Origin: a bacterium
Lineage (GTDB): Bacteria; Zhuqueibacterota; QNDG01; JAGLOF01
Direction: 5' to 3'
DNA: 64,000 bases
Assembly: GCA_016934955.1 (NCBI GenBank)
Contig: JAFGRY010000026.1
Coordinates: 124,001 to 188,000 of the forward strand
How positions within the stretch are numbered: the stretch's first letter is position 1; the number at the start of each line of letters is the position of its first letter. The position numbers were made by a program, and so were the translations under genes. Positions 17,198 to 25,973 of this stretch are shown here, piece by piece. The notes below the pieces were generated by a model. The model was not told the origin of the DNA and made no database searches. It worked only from the letters and a program-made list of their open reading frames with translations.

Positions 17198-17866
17198 ATG
17201 CTGAGAGCACGTAAACACATAAAGAAAAGAGAGATTCAGGAAGACCGTCTGTCGGTCTATTACCGGCATACCTCGAAATTTTTACGAACCCACACCCGGA
17301 ATGTTCAGATCGGTCTTTTCGCCGTGGTCGTTGTCCTCGTCGTCATGATGCTGATGGCGAGAAGCAAACGGGAGGCTGAAAAGACGGCCGCAAGCCAGCT
17401 CGGCATCGCGGAAAACTATCTCTACCTGAATCAGCCGGCCATAGCTCTTACCGAATTCGAGCAGATTGCGAAAACATTTTCCGGGACCGACGCAGCCGGA
17501 AGAGCCGTTTTTCACATGGCGACGATTTATTCCCAGCGGCTCGATTATGATAACGCCGAAACATACTACCGTGAATATCTCGCGAAGTACAAGAACGATC
17601 CGCTTTACGAAGCTGCGGCCATGGCCGGTATCGCGGCCTGCGCGGAAAGCCGTGACCAGTTTGAAGATGCCGCCCGCTGGTATGACAAGGCCTGGAAAAT
17701 CGACAAACACGCCTTCAACGCCGTATTTTATCTTGAAAACGCGGGCATGAACTATCGGCTTGCCGGAAACACCGAGCGCGCGCGGACCGTTTATCAGACG
17801 ATTATCGATGATTATCCCGACTCTCCTGTTACCGGAAAAGCGGAATATCTGATGGGATCTCTCTGA
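17198..17866 (+). CDS. Membrane-anchored TPR protein
   Basis: A 222-residue protein with a basic N-terminal tail (about 35 residues), one membrane helix at about residues 38-56 (NVQIGLFAVVVVLVVMMLMA) and four to five tetratricopeptide units up to the end (AENYLYLNQPAIALTEFEQI, VFHMATIYSQRLDYDNAETYY and later units). The layout resembles YfgM/TPR_21 or BamD-type scaffolds. ATG 17198 follows AGAGGA, preferred over TTG 17183. It lies 32 bp after the receiver gene and before a strong dyad, so it probably ends that transcription unit. Partner unknown. Confidence 0.8.
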   Translation: MLRARKHIKKREIQEDRLSVYYRHTSKFLRTHTRNVQIGLFAVVVVLVVMMLMARSKREAEKTAASQLGIAENYLYLNQPAIALTEFEQIAKTFSGTDAAGRAVFHMATIYSQRLDYDNAETYYREYLAKYKNDPLYEAAAMAGIAACAESRDQFEDAARWYDKAWKIDKHAFNAVFYLENAGMNYRLAGNTERARTVYQTIIDDYPDSPVTGKAEYLMGSL

Positions 17867-17877
17867 CGGGTTTGATT

Positions 17878-17921
17878 ATTTTGCAAGAGAAACGGCTTTC
17901 TGTATGTTTCTCTTGCAAAAT
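17878..17921. repeat. 16-bp perfect inverted repeat upstream of rimP
   Basis: Left arm 17878-17893 and right arm 17906-17921 are exact reverse complements over 16 bases (arms begin ATTTTGCAAG and end CTTGCAAAAT), with a 12-base loop. No T-run follows, so it is not a standard terminator, although it lies 11 bp after the TPR gene stop. Its right arm contains the TTGCAA of the predicted rimP promoter, so it may be an operator or an mRNA 3'-end stabiliser. Confidence 0.85.
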
Positions 17922-17941
17922 ATAGATTTATTCTGTATATT
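17913..17941 (+). promoter_or_regulatory. Predicted promoter of the rimP-nusA-infB operon
   Basis: TTGCAA at 17913-17918 and TATATT at 17936-17941 are separated by 17 bases, a good sigma-70-like arrangement. Transcription would begin near 17948, just before the leader hairpin. Confidence 0.55.
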
Positions 17942-17951
17942 GATACTTCGA

Positions 17952-17978
17952 AAGTGGGTCTGACAACCCGCTTTTTTT
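17952..17978 (+). terminator. Intrinsic terminator/attenuator hairpin in the rimP leader
   Basis: AAGTGGGT (17952-17959) pairs with ACCCGCTT (17966-17973) around a 6-base loop and merges into a run of seven T residues ending at 17978. It would lie within the first 30 bases of the transcript and directly before the rimP coding region. A similarly placed hairpin occurs in rimP-nusA operons of other bacteria, and NusA-dependent termination there is a known autoregulatory device in Bacillus subtilis; use here is inferred. Confidence 0.65.
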
Positions 17979-17996
17979 ATGTATGGTGCTGAGTGT

Positions 17997-18431
17997 ATGA
18001 AAGAGACGATTAACCACATTGTTACGGATCTGGCGGTTCAGGCCGGATATGAACTGGTTGATCTGATCATCGCATCGGACACCATCAGGGTGTTTGTCGA
18101 CACGCCAGGCGGGATCACCATGGATGACTGTACACGGCTGACCCGGGCGCTGTATGACGCCCTGGATGAGTCCGATCCCGGGATTCTCGAGCGCTACCGG
18201 CTTGAAGTCTCGTCTCCGGGCATCGATCGGCCGCTGCGGACAGCCAGGGATTTCGCGCGGAATGTCGGAAAACAGGTTTCAGTGATCTATGCCGCGGACG
18301 GGGCACCCGTTTCTGTTGAGGGTGTTATCGAAGCGGCAACGGATACGGAGCTGCTGCTTGCCGGGAAAAAGGGCGTCATGCGTATCGCCCTGGATTCAAT
18401 AAGAAAATCGCGGCTGATATTGGAATGGTAG
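17997..18431 (+). CDS. rimP: Ribosome maturation factor RimP
   Basis: A 144-residue RimP, needed for maturation of the 30S subunit. Family features are IIASDTIRVFVDTPGGITMDDCTRLTR (written here as the N-terminal alpha/beta domain), LEVSSPGIDRPL around residue 75 and the C-terminal SH3-like barrel. ATG 17997 fits the family start best; ATG 17979 is also in frame but abuts the terminator T-run. First gene of the operon that continues with nusA and infB. Confidence 0.93.
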   Translation: MKETINHIVTDLAVQAGYELVDLIIASDTIRVFVDTPGGITMDDCTRLTRALYDALDESDPGILERYRLEVSSPGIDRPLRTARDFARNVGKQVSVIYAADGAPVSVEGVIEAATDTELLLAGKKGVMRIALDSIRKSRLILEW

Positions 18432-18454
18432 GATATTAAGGAGGACGGCATTCG

Positions 18455-19714
18455 ATGAATGTCAATATTGTCGAGGCGATCTCTCAGATCGCCAAAGAGC
18501 GGAATGTAGACCGAAGCGCCTTGAGTGAAATACTCGAGACTATATTCCTGACATTGATCAAAAGAAAATATGGGACGACCGATAATTTTGACGTTTTTGT
18601 CAATATCGACAACGGCGCCGTTGAAATTTATCAGATGAAAACGATCGTGGAGAAGGTGACCGATCCGGTAACCGAGATTTCACTGGAAGATGCAATCGAA
18701 GTCGAGCCCGATCTCGAGCTCGGCGATGAATATATTGAAATTGTTGATCCGATCAGTTTCGGCAGACGGTTGATCACCACCGCCAAGCAGACGCTGAATC
18801 AGAAAATAAGAGAAGCGGAGAAAGAGGTTCTCTTCGATGAGTTCAAAGACAGGATCGGCGAAATAATTGTCGGAGATATCCGCCAGATCAACCGGGAAGA
18901 AGTGCTGATCTCGGTGGAGAACATGGAGGTCTCCCTGCCCAGGAGTGAGCAGATCTACAATGAACGGTACCACCGAGGCGATACGATCCGGGCCGTGATC
19001 AAGGAAGTGACGAAAACGAACCGCGGTCCGGAAGTGATCGTCTCCAGGACCGATCCCCAGTTTCTTGTACGGCTCTTTGAAATCGAGGTGCCGGAAATAT
19101 ACGACGGGATCATCGAGATCAAGAAAGTATCCCGCTTTCCCGGCGACAGAGCAAAAGTCGCCGTATTTTCCAATGACAAGAGGATCGATGCCGTCGGCGC
19201 CTGTGTCGGACTTAAAGGAGTGAGAATACAGGCGATCGTTAAAGAGCTGAATAATGAAAAAATTGATGTCATCAACTGGAGCGGTGAACCCGAAATCTAT
19301 ATTTCCCGCGCTCTCAGTCCGGCGAAGCCGGTGAATATCCAGATGAATACGGAGGAGATGACGGCCACTGCAATCGTGGGTGATGATCAAATCTCCCTGG
19401 CGATCGGAAAGGGCGGGCAGAACAGGCAGCTGGCGTCGCGGCTCACCGGGTACGAGATAACAATCATCAGCGAATCGGACTGGATGGAAGGATTCTCGGA
19501 GGAGGAGAAACTCTACCTGACCGATATTCCGGAATTGAGCGGTACAATTGTGGAAAAGCTCACGGCGTCGGGGTTTGAGACTGCTGAGGAAATACTCGAA
19601 GATGACGGCAAGGCCCTGCTTGAAGTGAAGGGGATCGGCAGCAAGACAGTTGAGAAGATACTGGCAATTCTCAATACCTATTATGAAGAAGAATCCGAGA
19701 ATGATGCCGAGTAA
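18455..19714 (+). CDS. nusA: Transcription termination/antitermination factor NusA
   Basis: A 419-residue NusA that binds RNA polymerase and nascent RNA and affects pausing, termination and antitermination. Domains in order: N-terminal RNAP-binding domain (1-125), S1 domain (about 130-200), KH1 (about 225-290, with GACVGLKGVRIQAIV) and KH2 (about 300-345, with AIGKGGQNRQLASRL), then a short C-terminal helix-hairpin-helix-like domain (LLEVKGIGSKTVEKIL). It lacks the E. coli pair of acidic repeats. AAGGAGG at 18438-18444 precedes the ATG by 10 bases. Confidence 0.97.
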   Translation: MNVNIVEAISQIAKERNVDRSALSEILETIFLTLIKRKYGTTDNFDVFVNIDNGAVEIYQMKTIVEKVTDPVTEISLEDAIEVEPDLELGDEYIEIVDPISFGRRLITTAKQTLNQKIREAEKEVLFDEFKDRIGEIIVGDIRQINREEVLISVENMEVSLPRSEQIYNERYHRGDTIRAVIKEVTKTNRGPEVIVSRTDPQFLVRLFEIEVPEIYDGIIEIKKVSRFPGDRAKVAVFSNDKRIDAVGACVGLKGVRIQAIVKELNNEKIDVINWSGEPEIYISRALSPAKPVNIQMNTEEMTATAIVGDDQISLAIGKGGQNRQLASRLTGYEITIISESDWMEGFSEEEKLYLTDIPELSGTIVEKLTASGFETAEEILEDDGKALLEVKGIGSKTVEKILAILNTYYEEESENDAE

Positions 19715-19754
19715 CCTCTTGTAAATTATAAACGTTACGGAATATGTATCTGTT

Positions 19755-22400
19755 ATGGCAAAAGAAAGCACTGCGAAAAAAATGAGAGTATATCAGGTTG
19801 CCAAGGAATGCAATGTGGCGAATGAGACCTTGATAGAGTTTCTCAAAAGTCAGAAGTTCACGGTACGCAACCATATGGCTCCCATAACCGAGAGCATGTA
19901 TGAGGCCGCCTGCAAGCAATTCAGAAAGGAAGAACCCGCACAGGATAAATCTTCCGATTTCCGCAAAAAGCTGCAGGAGAAGCACAACCAGGAGCGTGCC
20001 CGTCAGGAGGCAGTGCGCCATGAAATCGATGAAGTCCTGGAAATGTCAAAGCGGGAGGTGTTTACTCCCGCCAAATCGGTCTGGAAAAAAGAGGACGTAG
20101 AAAAGGAACTTGCCGAGAAACGCAAGGAGCAGCTGCAGGCCCGGAAGGCTGAAGAGGCCAGGAAGGCTGCCGAGGAAATCGCCGTGGAGAAGGCAGCGGC
20201 AAAAGCAAAGGCAAAGGCCGGATCAGAGGAGATAGAGCAGGAACCATCCGATACCGCCGCGAAAAAAGAGAAAAAGAAAGCTGAGCCGTTAAAAGAGAAA
20301 GAAACGGCCGAAGAAAAAGAGAAAAAGGCCGATAAGCAGAAGCGTCACCTGAAACGGCGGCCGAAGACCGAAAAAGAGGAGTCCGATGAAGATGCCGCCG
20401 AGACGAAAGGAAAGAAGCGGAAGAAACCGGTGACTGAGGTCCCGGAGGAGGACACCCAGGAAGGAAAGAAGAAAAAGAAGCGTCGCAGAAGACGTAAAAA
20501 GCGGGAAGTCGTCATCGATGAGAAAGAAATTGAGGCCAGCATCAAAAAGACACTGGCGAGAATGGATGACACGACGTCCCGAAAGAAGCGTCGGAAAAAA
20601 GATATCGCGGATGCAGGCGCGGACGCCGATGCCGGTGATGTGAATGCTATCAAGACCACCGAGTTCGCCACCGTATCGGAACTGGCCAATCTGCTGGATA
20701 CCGAGCCCAGCGAAGTGATAAAAATCTGTCTCGATCTGGGACTCATGGTTTCTATAAATCAGCGGCTGGACCGCGATACGATCATGATGGTAGCCGGGGA
20801 ATTCGATTATTCCGTCGAATTCCAGACCGTGTACAGCGATGATGAAGGTGAAGAGGAACTGTCGGCAGCCGAGGATCCCGGCGCCCTTAAATCGAGAGCG
20901 CCCGTGGTCACGATCATGGGGCATGTCGATCACGGTAAAACCTCCCTGCTCGACTATGTGAGAAAAACAAATGTGATCTCCGGTGAATCCGGAGGCATTA
21001 CCCAGCATATCGGTGCCTATGAAGTGGATGTCAACGGCAAGAGCATCACCTTTCTCGACACACCGGGTCACGAGGCATTCACGGCCATGAGAGCCCGGGG
21101 TGCCCAGGTGACCGACATCGTCGTACTCGTTGTGGCGGCCAATGACGGCGTCATGCCCCAGACGGTTGAAGCCATCAATCACGCGAAAGCCGCCGGGGTG
21201 CCGATTATCGTGGCCATAAACAAAATCGATCTGCCTTCCGCCAACCTGGACATGGTTAAAAAACATCTGTCGGAACATGATGTGCTGGTTGAGGACTGGG
21301 GCGGTCAGGTCCAGTGCGTGCCCGTCTCGGCCAAATCGGGCGAGGGTGTGGATCGTCTCATGGAACTGATCCTTCTGGAAGCGGAAGTGCTTGAACTGAA
21401 GGCAAACCCGGACGGGATCGGCAGAGGCGTGATCGTCGAAGCCCGCATCGAGCAGGGCAAGGGGACCGTGGGAACGGTGCTGGTGCAGAGAGGGACACTG
21501 AAGATCGGCGACTGTTTTGTCGCGGGACAGTATTACGGCAAGATCAGGGCCCTGCTCAATGAGTGGGGAAAAACCGTTCCTTCAGCCGGGCCATCAACAC
21601 CGGTGCAAATTCTCGGGTTTACCGGGACGCCCCAGGCCGGTGATGTCCTTACCGTGCACGATTCCGAACAGGAAGCGCGGGAGATCAGCCGCAAACGCCA
21701 GCAGCTGGAGCGGGAACAGAGTTTCCGTCAGCAGCGGCGTCTCACTCTCGACCAGATAGGAAAGCGTATTGCCGAAGGCGAGGTCAAGGAGCTGAGCGTG
21801 ATCATCAAGGCCGACGTAGACGGTTCCAAGGAAGCGATCGCCGACGCGCTGATGGAGCTGAGCACGGATGATGTGGCCGTTCGCATCAGGCATAAGGCAG
21901 TGGGCGAGATTACCGAGTCCGACGTGCTGCTCGCAGAGGCCTCGGAGGCGGTCATTATCGGTTTCCATGTCCATCCCAACGCCAAGGCGAGGGAAACGGC
22001 GAACCGCGACAAAGTCGATATCCGGCTTTACAAGGTCATTTACGATATTGTCAATGATGTGACGCTGGCGCTCACCGGTATGCTCGATCCTGATATCGAA
22101 GAGGAGATCATCGGCAGTCTCGAGGTGCGGCAGGTCTTCAAAGCGTCAAAAATAGGCCAGATCGCGGGCTGTTATGTAAAATCCGGCAAGATCACCCGGA
22201 AAAGCAATGTTCGGCTCTATCGGGACGATGAGATGCTGTATGAAGGAACGCTCTCATCGCTGAAGCGGTTCAACGACGATGTCAAGGAGGTCAGCGCCGG
22301 GTATGAATGCGGTCTCACGCTGGTCAAGCATGACGACGTTGCCGAAGGTGATACCATCGAAGTGTACGTACTTGTCGAAAAAGCGAGGACGCTCCAGTAG
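19755..22400 (+). CDS. infB: Translation initiation factor IF-2
   Basis: An 881-residue IF-2, the GTPase that places initiator tRNA on the 30S subunit. An IF2_N-type subdomain is at residues 5-50; residues about 60-290 are a highly charged Lys/Glu/Arg linker that ends in a poly-basic run; a second IF2_N-like domain follows (about 295-355). The G domain starts near residue 388 with GHVDHGKTS, then DTPGHEAF and NKIDLP, followed by domains II-IV ([11 protein letters not shown] near residue 790). No good ribosome site is seen before the ATG. Follows nusA by 40 bp. Confidence 0.97.
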   Translation: MAKESTAKKMRVYQVAKECNVANETLIEFLKSQKFTVRNHMAPITESMYEAACKQFRKEEPAQDKSSDFRKKLQEKHNQERARQEAVRHEIDEVLEMSKREVFTPAKSVWKKEDVEKELAEKRKEQLQARKAEEARKAAEEIAVEKAAAKAKAKAGSEEIEQEPSDTAAKKEKKKAEPLKEKETAEEKEKKADKQKRHLKRRPKTEKEESDEDAAETKGKKRKKPVTEVPEEDTQEGKKKKKRRRRRKKREVVIDEKEIEASIKKTLARMDDTTSRKKRRKKDIADAGADADAGDVNAIKTTEFATVSELANLLDTEPSEVIKICLDLGLMVSINQRLDRDTIMMVAGEFDYSVEFQTVYSDDEGEEELSAAEDPGALKSRAPVVTIMGHVDHGKTSLLDYVRKTNVISGESGGITQHIGAYEVDVNGKSITFLDTPGHEAFTAMRARGAQVTDIVVLVVAANDGVMPQTVEAINHAKAAGVPIIVAINKIDLPSANLDMVKKHLSEHDVLVEDWGGQVQCVPVSAKSGEGVDRLMELILLEAEVLELKANPDGIGRGVIVEARIEQGKGTVGTVLVQRGTLKIGDCFVAGQYYGKIRALLNEWGKTVPSAGPSTPVQILGFTGTPQAGDVLTVHDSEQEAREISRKRQQLEREQSFRQQRRLTLDQIGKRIAEGEVKELSVIIKADVDGSKEAIADALMELSTDDVAVRIRHKAVGEITESDVLLAEASEAVIIGFHVHPNAKARETANRDKVDIRLYKVIYDIVNDVTLALTGMLDPDIEEEIIGSLEVRQVFKASKIGQIAGCYVKSGKITRKSNVRLYRDDEMLYEGTLSSLKRFNDDVKEVSAGYECGLTLVKHDDVAEGDTIEVYVLVEKARTLQ

Positions 22401-22401
22401 G

Positions 22402-22683
22402 ATGATTGTCGGTACAATGCTTCTGGATCTGTTTCTGCCCGGTGCATCTTCACTCAAAGAGAAGCGGATGATCCTGAAGAGTTACAAGGCAAAAATCAGG
22501 AATCAGTTCAATGTGTCCGTGGCTGAAGTGGGATTTCACGATAAATGGCAGCGGTCAACCATTGGAATCGCGGTTGTGGCCAACGAACGTCGATTCATCG
22601 ATGAAGTACTTTCGTCCGTCTCCCGGTTCATTGAACGGGACGGACGGGTTGAAATAACCAGGGAAGAGATCGCAATCCTGTAG
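22402..22683 (+). CDS. ylxP: YlxP / DUF503 family protein
   Basis: A 93-residue DUF503 protein. The core LPGASSLKEKRMILKSYKAK matches the family signature (L-x-x-x-x-S-L-K-x-K-R), followed by VSVAEVGFHDKWQRSTIGIA, another family hallmark. The gene sits exactly between infB and rbfA, as ylxP does in Firmicutes and other bacteria, where it has been linked to ribosome maturation. The ATG is one base after the infB stop; its own stop directly precedes the rbfA ATG. Confidence 0.92.
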   Translation: MIVGTMLLDLFLPGASSLKEKRMILKSYKAKIRNQFNVSVAEVGFHDKWQRSTIGIAVVANERRFIDEVLSSVSRFIERDGRVEITREEIAIL

Positions 22684-23046
22684 ATGAAGAGAAAAGAGAA
22701 AATAGAGGGTCTGCTCAAGTCGGAGATCGCGGATATACTGCATAGCGAGATCAGTGATCCCCGAATCGGTTTTGTCACCATCTCGCGCGTGACCGTGTCC
22801 GATGATTTCCGGAACGCCAGGGTCTATTTCAGTGTCATGGGAAATGCGGAGGAGCGCAAAAGAACGGAAACCGGGCTGCAAAGCGCGAGAACCTATATCC
22901 AGAATCTCGTCGGTTCGAGAATACGAATACGATTCGTCCCCCTGCTGGATTTCTACGTGGACGACTCGCTCTCGTACAGCGCTCACATCGACAGTATCCT
23001 TCATGACCTGCAGGCAGATACCCGTGAACAGGAAACAAACGATTAG
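22684..23046 (+). CDS. rbfA: 30S ribosome-binding factor RbfA
   Basis: A 120-residue RbfA with the KH-like fold: KIEGLLKSEIADILHSEI, DPRIGFVTISRVTVSDDF and ARVYFSVMG followed by a conserved helix and RIRFVPLLDFYVDDSL. It assists late 16S rRNA processing and cold growth. The start codon follows the ylxP stop with no gap, so translation is coupled. Confidence 0.96.
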   Translation: MKRKEKIEGLLKSEIADILHSEISDPRIGFVTISRVTVSDDFRNARVYFSVMGNAEERKRTETGLQSARTYIQNLVGSRIRIRFVPLLDFYVDDSLSYSAHIDSILHDLQADTREQETND

Positions 23047-23049
23047 CAC

Positions 23050-24015
23050 ATGGATACAAGAACAGCCGCGGCCATAAAGAGGTGCATCGAGGAGCATAGT
23101 ACATTCCTCATCACTTCCCACATCAATCCGGACGGGGACGCCATCTCTTCCGCACTGATACTGCTGCACCTTCTGCTGCATCTCGGGAAATCCTGCAGAG
23201 TAGTTATCGACGATCTGATTCCGAAGAAGTTCGATTATCTTGACGGTGTAGAAGAGATAAAAGCGTTTGAATCGCTGCGGGAAGACGAAGATTTTGACTG
23301 CGTCATCTCGGTAGACGCTTCCAGCCCGGACCGGCTTGGCAGGGTGCGTTCCTGCCTCCAGGGGGAACGGGCCGTTATCAACATCGATCATCATGCGAGC
23401 AACTCACTGTATGGTGGTTGTAATTACATCGATGCCGGGGCCAGCAGCACAGCGGAGCTCGCCTATGCGGTCCTGTCCCTGTGGCCGGTGCCCGTAACCC
23501 CGGAGATCGCCACGATTGTCTACTCGGGCGTGATCTGTGATACCGGCCGCTTTCTCTTTCCGAATACAACCGCGGAAGCGCTTGACCTCTGTTCGCGAAT
23601 GGTCGAAAAAGGCGCGGCGCCTTCAGAAATTGCCGGGTATCTCTACCATCGCAATTCCCGGAACACGATTCACGCTCTGGCGGCCGCTCTCTCCACGCTT
23701 GAGTTCTTTTTTGACGGATCGGTCGCCTGCATCCATTTGCACAACATGATGGATGACGATATCGATACGGAAGGATTCGTGGATCATCTCCTCTCTATCG
23801 AGGGGACGGAAGTCCAGATTTTTATGATCGAGCGGGATGCGAACGAGTACCGGATAAGCATGCGTTCGAAATCGAATATCGACGTGAACGAAGTTGCCCG
23901 CCATTTCGGCGGCGGCGGCCACATGCGTGCGGCGGGCTGTGTTGTCAAGGGGTCACGCGATACTATCAAGGAGCGCCTCCTTCAGGTGCTTGGAGAGCAG
24001 ATATGCACGGTATGA
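23050..24015 (+). CDS. nrnA: DHH/DHHA1 phosphoesterase, NrnA-type oligoribonuclease/pAp phosphatase
   Basis: A 321-residue DHH-family enzyme that degrades nanoRNAs and dephosphorylates pAp. Motifs: SHINPDGDAISS (residues 18-29), a conserved Asp in VISVDASSPDRLG, DHHAS near residue 114, GVICDTGRF near residue 159, and the DHHA1 domain ending in FGGGGHMRAAGC. Placement between rbfA and truB is typical. It overlaps truB by 13 bases. Confidence 0.93.
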   Translation: MDTRTAAAIKRCIEEHSTFLITSHINPDGDAISSALILLHLLLHLGKSCRVVIDDLIPKKFDYLDGVEEIKAFESLREDEDFDCVISVDASSPDRLGRVRSCLQGERAVINIDHHASNSLYGGCNYIDAGASSTAELAYAVLSLWPVPVTPEIATIVYSGVICDTGRFLFPNTTAEALDLCSRMVEKGAAPSEIAGYLYHRNSRNTIHALAAALSTLEFFFDGSVACIHLHNMMDDDIDTEGFVDHLLSIEGTEVQIFMIERDANEYRISMRSKSNIDVNEVARHFGGGGHMRAAGCVVKGSRDTIKERLLQVLGEQICTV

Positions 24016-24722
24016 GCGACGCTCTTCCCCGCAGATCGGATCTTCAGCGTGAGGGCGTCCTGAATATAAACAAGCCGCCGGGACTGACATCGTTCGCGGT
24101 CGTGAGAAAGGTGCGGAAATGGACCGGGGCGAAAAAAGTGGGTCACGCCGGAACGCTCGATCCCATGGCCACCGGGGTTTTGATCGTTCTCACCGGGAAG
24201 GCTACCAAACGGTCCGCCGCATTCATGGACCAGACAAAGGAATATGCCGCGACCATTCGGCTGGGACAGCAGTCCGAGACCGATGACCTCGAGGGCGGTA
24301 TTATCGCTGAAAGAACGGTCCCTGATTTTTCAGAGGAAACGTTCCGCGATGTGCTGAACACGTACCGGGGGACGGTGCTGCAGGTCCCTCCGATGTATTC
24401 CGCCCTCAGAAAGAATGGCAGGCGGCTGTACAAGCTCGCCCGCAAGGGTGTTTCCATCGAACGTGAACCGAGACCCGTGCAGATCTACGATATCGAACTG
24501 ACAGGATGGCACAATCCTGATTTAAGCATAAAGGTAACCTGTGGACGCGGCACATATATCCGCGCACTCGCACGTGACCTGGGTAATGATCTGAAGGTCG
24601 GCGGTCTGCTGGCGGCCCTGACCCGTACCAGAATCGGTGACTGCACCATCGACCAGGCCTGGGATCTTGATGCACTGAAGGCGGCGTTAGACGCAAGCAA
24701 TGAAGATGTACCGGAGACTTGA
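24003..24722 (+). CDS. truB: tRNA pseudouridine(55) synthase TruB
   Basis: A 239-residue TruB that makes pseudouridine 55 in the T-loop. The catalytic Asp is in HAGTLDPMATGVL near residue 47; other family segments are LNINKPPGLTSFAVV, QTKEYAATIRLGQQSETDD and CGRGTYIRALARDLG. The C-terminal PUA domain is lacking or very short compared with E. coli TruB, which is common. ATG 24012 is an alternative start. Overlaps nrnA and ribF, indicating coupled translation. Confidence 0.95.
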   Translation: MHGMSDALPRRSDLQREGVLNINKPPGLTSFAVVRKVRKWTGAKKVGHAGTLDPMATGVLIVLTGKATKRSAAFMDQTKEYAATIRLGQQSETDDLEGGIIAERTVPDFSEETFRDVLNTYRGTVLQVPPMYSALRKNGRRLYKLARKGVSIEREPRPVQIYDIELTGWHNPDLSIKVTCGRGTYIRALARDLGNDLKVGGLLAALTRTRIGDCTIDQAWDLDALKAALDASNEDVPET

Positions 24723-25632
24723 GGATATTCCTCATCAGGATGGAACTGCTGTCACTGTCGGCACTTTTGACGGCGTGCATCGGGGACATCAGCTGATTAT
24801 CGAGCGTCTCATCGGCGCCGCAGCCGCCATCGGCGGCAGGAGCCTCCTGATCACGTTCGATCCCCATCCCGCTGAAGTGCTGCGGGGTATGAAAGGCAAT
24901 ACGCTGCTGACACCGGTCGACGAAAAGGTCGCCCTGCTTGCAGAAACCGGTATCGACAGCCTGTTTATCATTCCTTTCAGCAAAGAGATCGCTTCCCTCA
25001 GCCCGGAAACGTTTGTGAAGGAGTGGCTGGTGGAAAAAATCGGCATGACGTCCATTGTGGCGGGATTCAACCATGCCTTCGGCAGCGGGCGTTCCGGCAA
25101 CGATGATTTGCTGGCGGCCCTGGCACAGGAGCACTCCTTCAGTGTCGAAGTGGTGCCGCCGGTCGTTGCCGCTGGTGAACGGATCAGCAGTACGCTGATA
25201 CGGCGGACGCTCGAGCGCGGTGCGGTCGGTGAAGCCGCTGGTCTGCTCGGCAGATATTACCGCCTTAAGGGCGTGGTTGTCCGCGGCAACACCATCGGGA
25301 AGCAGCTGGGCTTTCCGACCGCGAACATTGAGGTGCTGAACCGGCGAAAATTGATCCCCGGTGACGGTGTCTATGCGGTGTACGCCCACCACGACGGCCG
25401 GCGCTATCGGGGAATGGCCAATATCGGCAGCAATCCTACCATCGGGGAGAGCGGGTACGGCCTGGAAGTACATCTCATCGGATATAACGGTGTGCTGTAT
25501 GATGAAACATTGTCTATAGATTTTTGTGAACGGATCAGAAGTGAAATCAAATTTGACTCCAGACAGGAGCTGTCACTGCAGCTCGAGAAGGACAGGGCCC
25601 TTGTTTTGGAGTTGTTAGCAGATAATCAGTAG
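24700..25632 (+). CDS. ribF: Bifunctional riboflavin kinase / FAD synthetase RibF
   Basis: A 310-residue enzyme converting riboflavin to FMN and FAD. The N-terminal adenylyltransferase has VTVGTFDGVHRGHQ (residues 15-28), LITFDPHPAEVL and GFNHAFGSGRSGN; the C-terminal flavokinase has GKQLGFPTANIEV and GVYAVYA. Full length. It starts 23 bases inside truB and ends 9 bases before rpsO. Confidence 0.95.
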   Translation: MKMYRRLEDIPHQDGTAVTVGTFDGVHRGHQLIIERLIGAAAAIGGRSLLITFDPHPAEVLRGMKGNTLLTPVDEKVALLAETGIDSLFIIPFSKEIASLSPETFVKEWLVEKIGMTSIVAGFNHAFGSGRSGNDDLLAALAQEHSFSVEVVPPVVAAGERISSTLIRRTLERGAVGEAAGLLGRYYRLKGVVVRGNTIGKQLGFPTANIEVLNRRKLIPGDGVYAVYAHHDGRRYRGMANIGSNPTIGESGYGLEVHLIGYNGVLYDETLSIDFCERIRSEIKFDSRQELSLQLEKDRALVLELLADNQ

Positions 25633-25641
25633 GAGGAAAAG

Positions 25642-25911
25642 ATGGGCTTGGCTAAAGAAAAGATTGCAGAAATAACCAAAACATACGGTGCCGGTGAGCA
25701 GGATACCGGTAATACGAAGGTGCAGATCGCGATTCTGACGACCCGGATCATGGAACTCACCGAACATTTTAAAACGCATAAAAAAGATCACCATTCAAGA
25801 AGAGGGTTGCTGAAAATGGTCGGCAAGCGCAGAAGACTTCTTGATTATTTAAAGACGAACGACCTCGACGCATACCGGGCGCTGATCAAGGAACTCGGTA
25901 TTCGCAGGTAG
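25642..25911 (+). CDS. rpsO: 30S ribosomal protein S15
   Basis: An 89-residue S15, the 16S rRNA-binding protein of the platform. Family segments: [36 protein letters not shown] and [15 protein letters not shown]-like sequence immediately precedes the ATG. The rpsO-pnp pair is a conserved neighbourhood. Confidence 0.98.
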   Translation: MGLAKEKIAEITKTYGAGEQDTGNTKVQIAILTTRIMELTEHFKTHKKDHHSRRGLLKMVGKRRRLLDYLKTNDLDAYRALIKELGIRR

Positions 25912-25973
25912 TTAGCAGTCCCGGCTGAGAAACAGCAGGTCTGCAGGAGGCCCCAACGGGGCAAGGAGAACGT

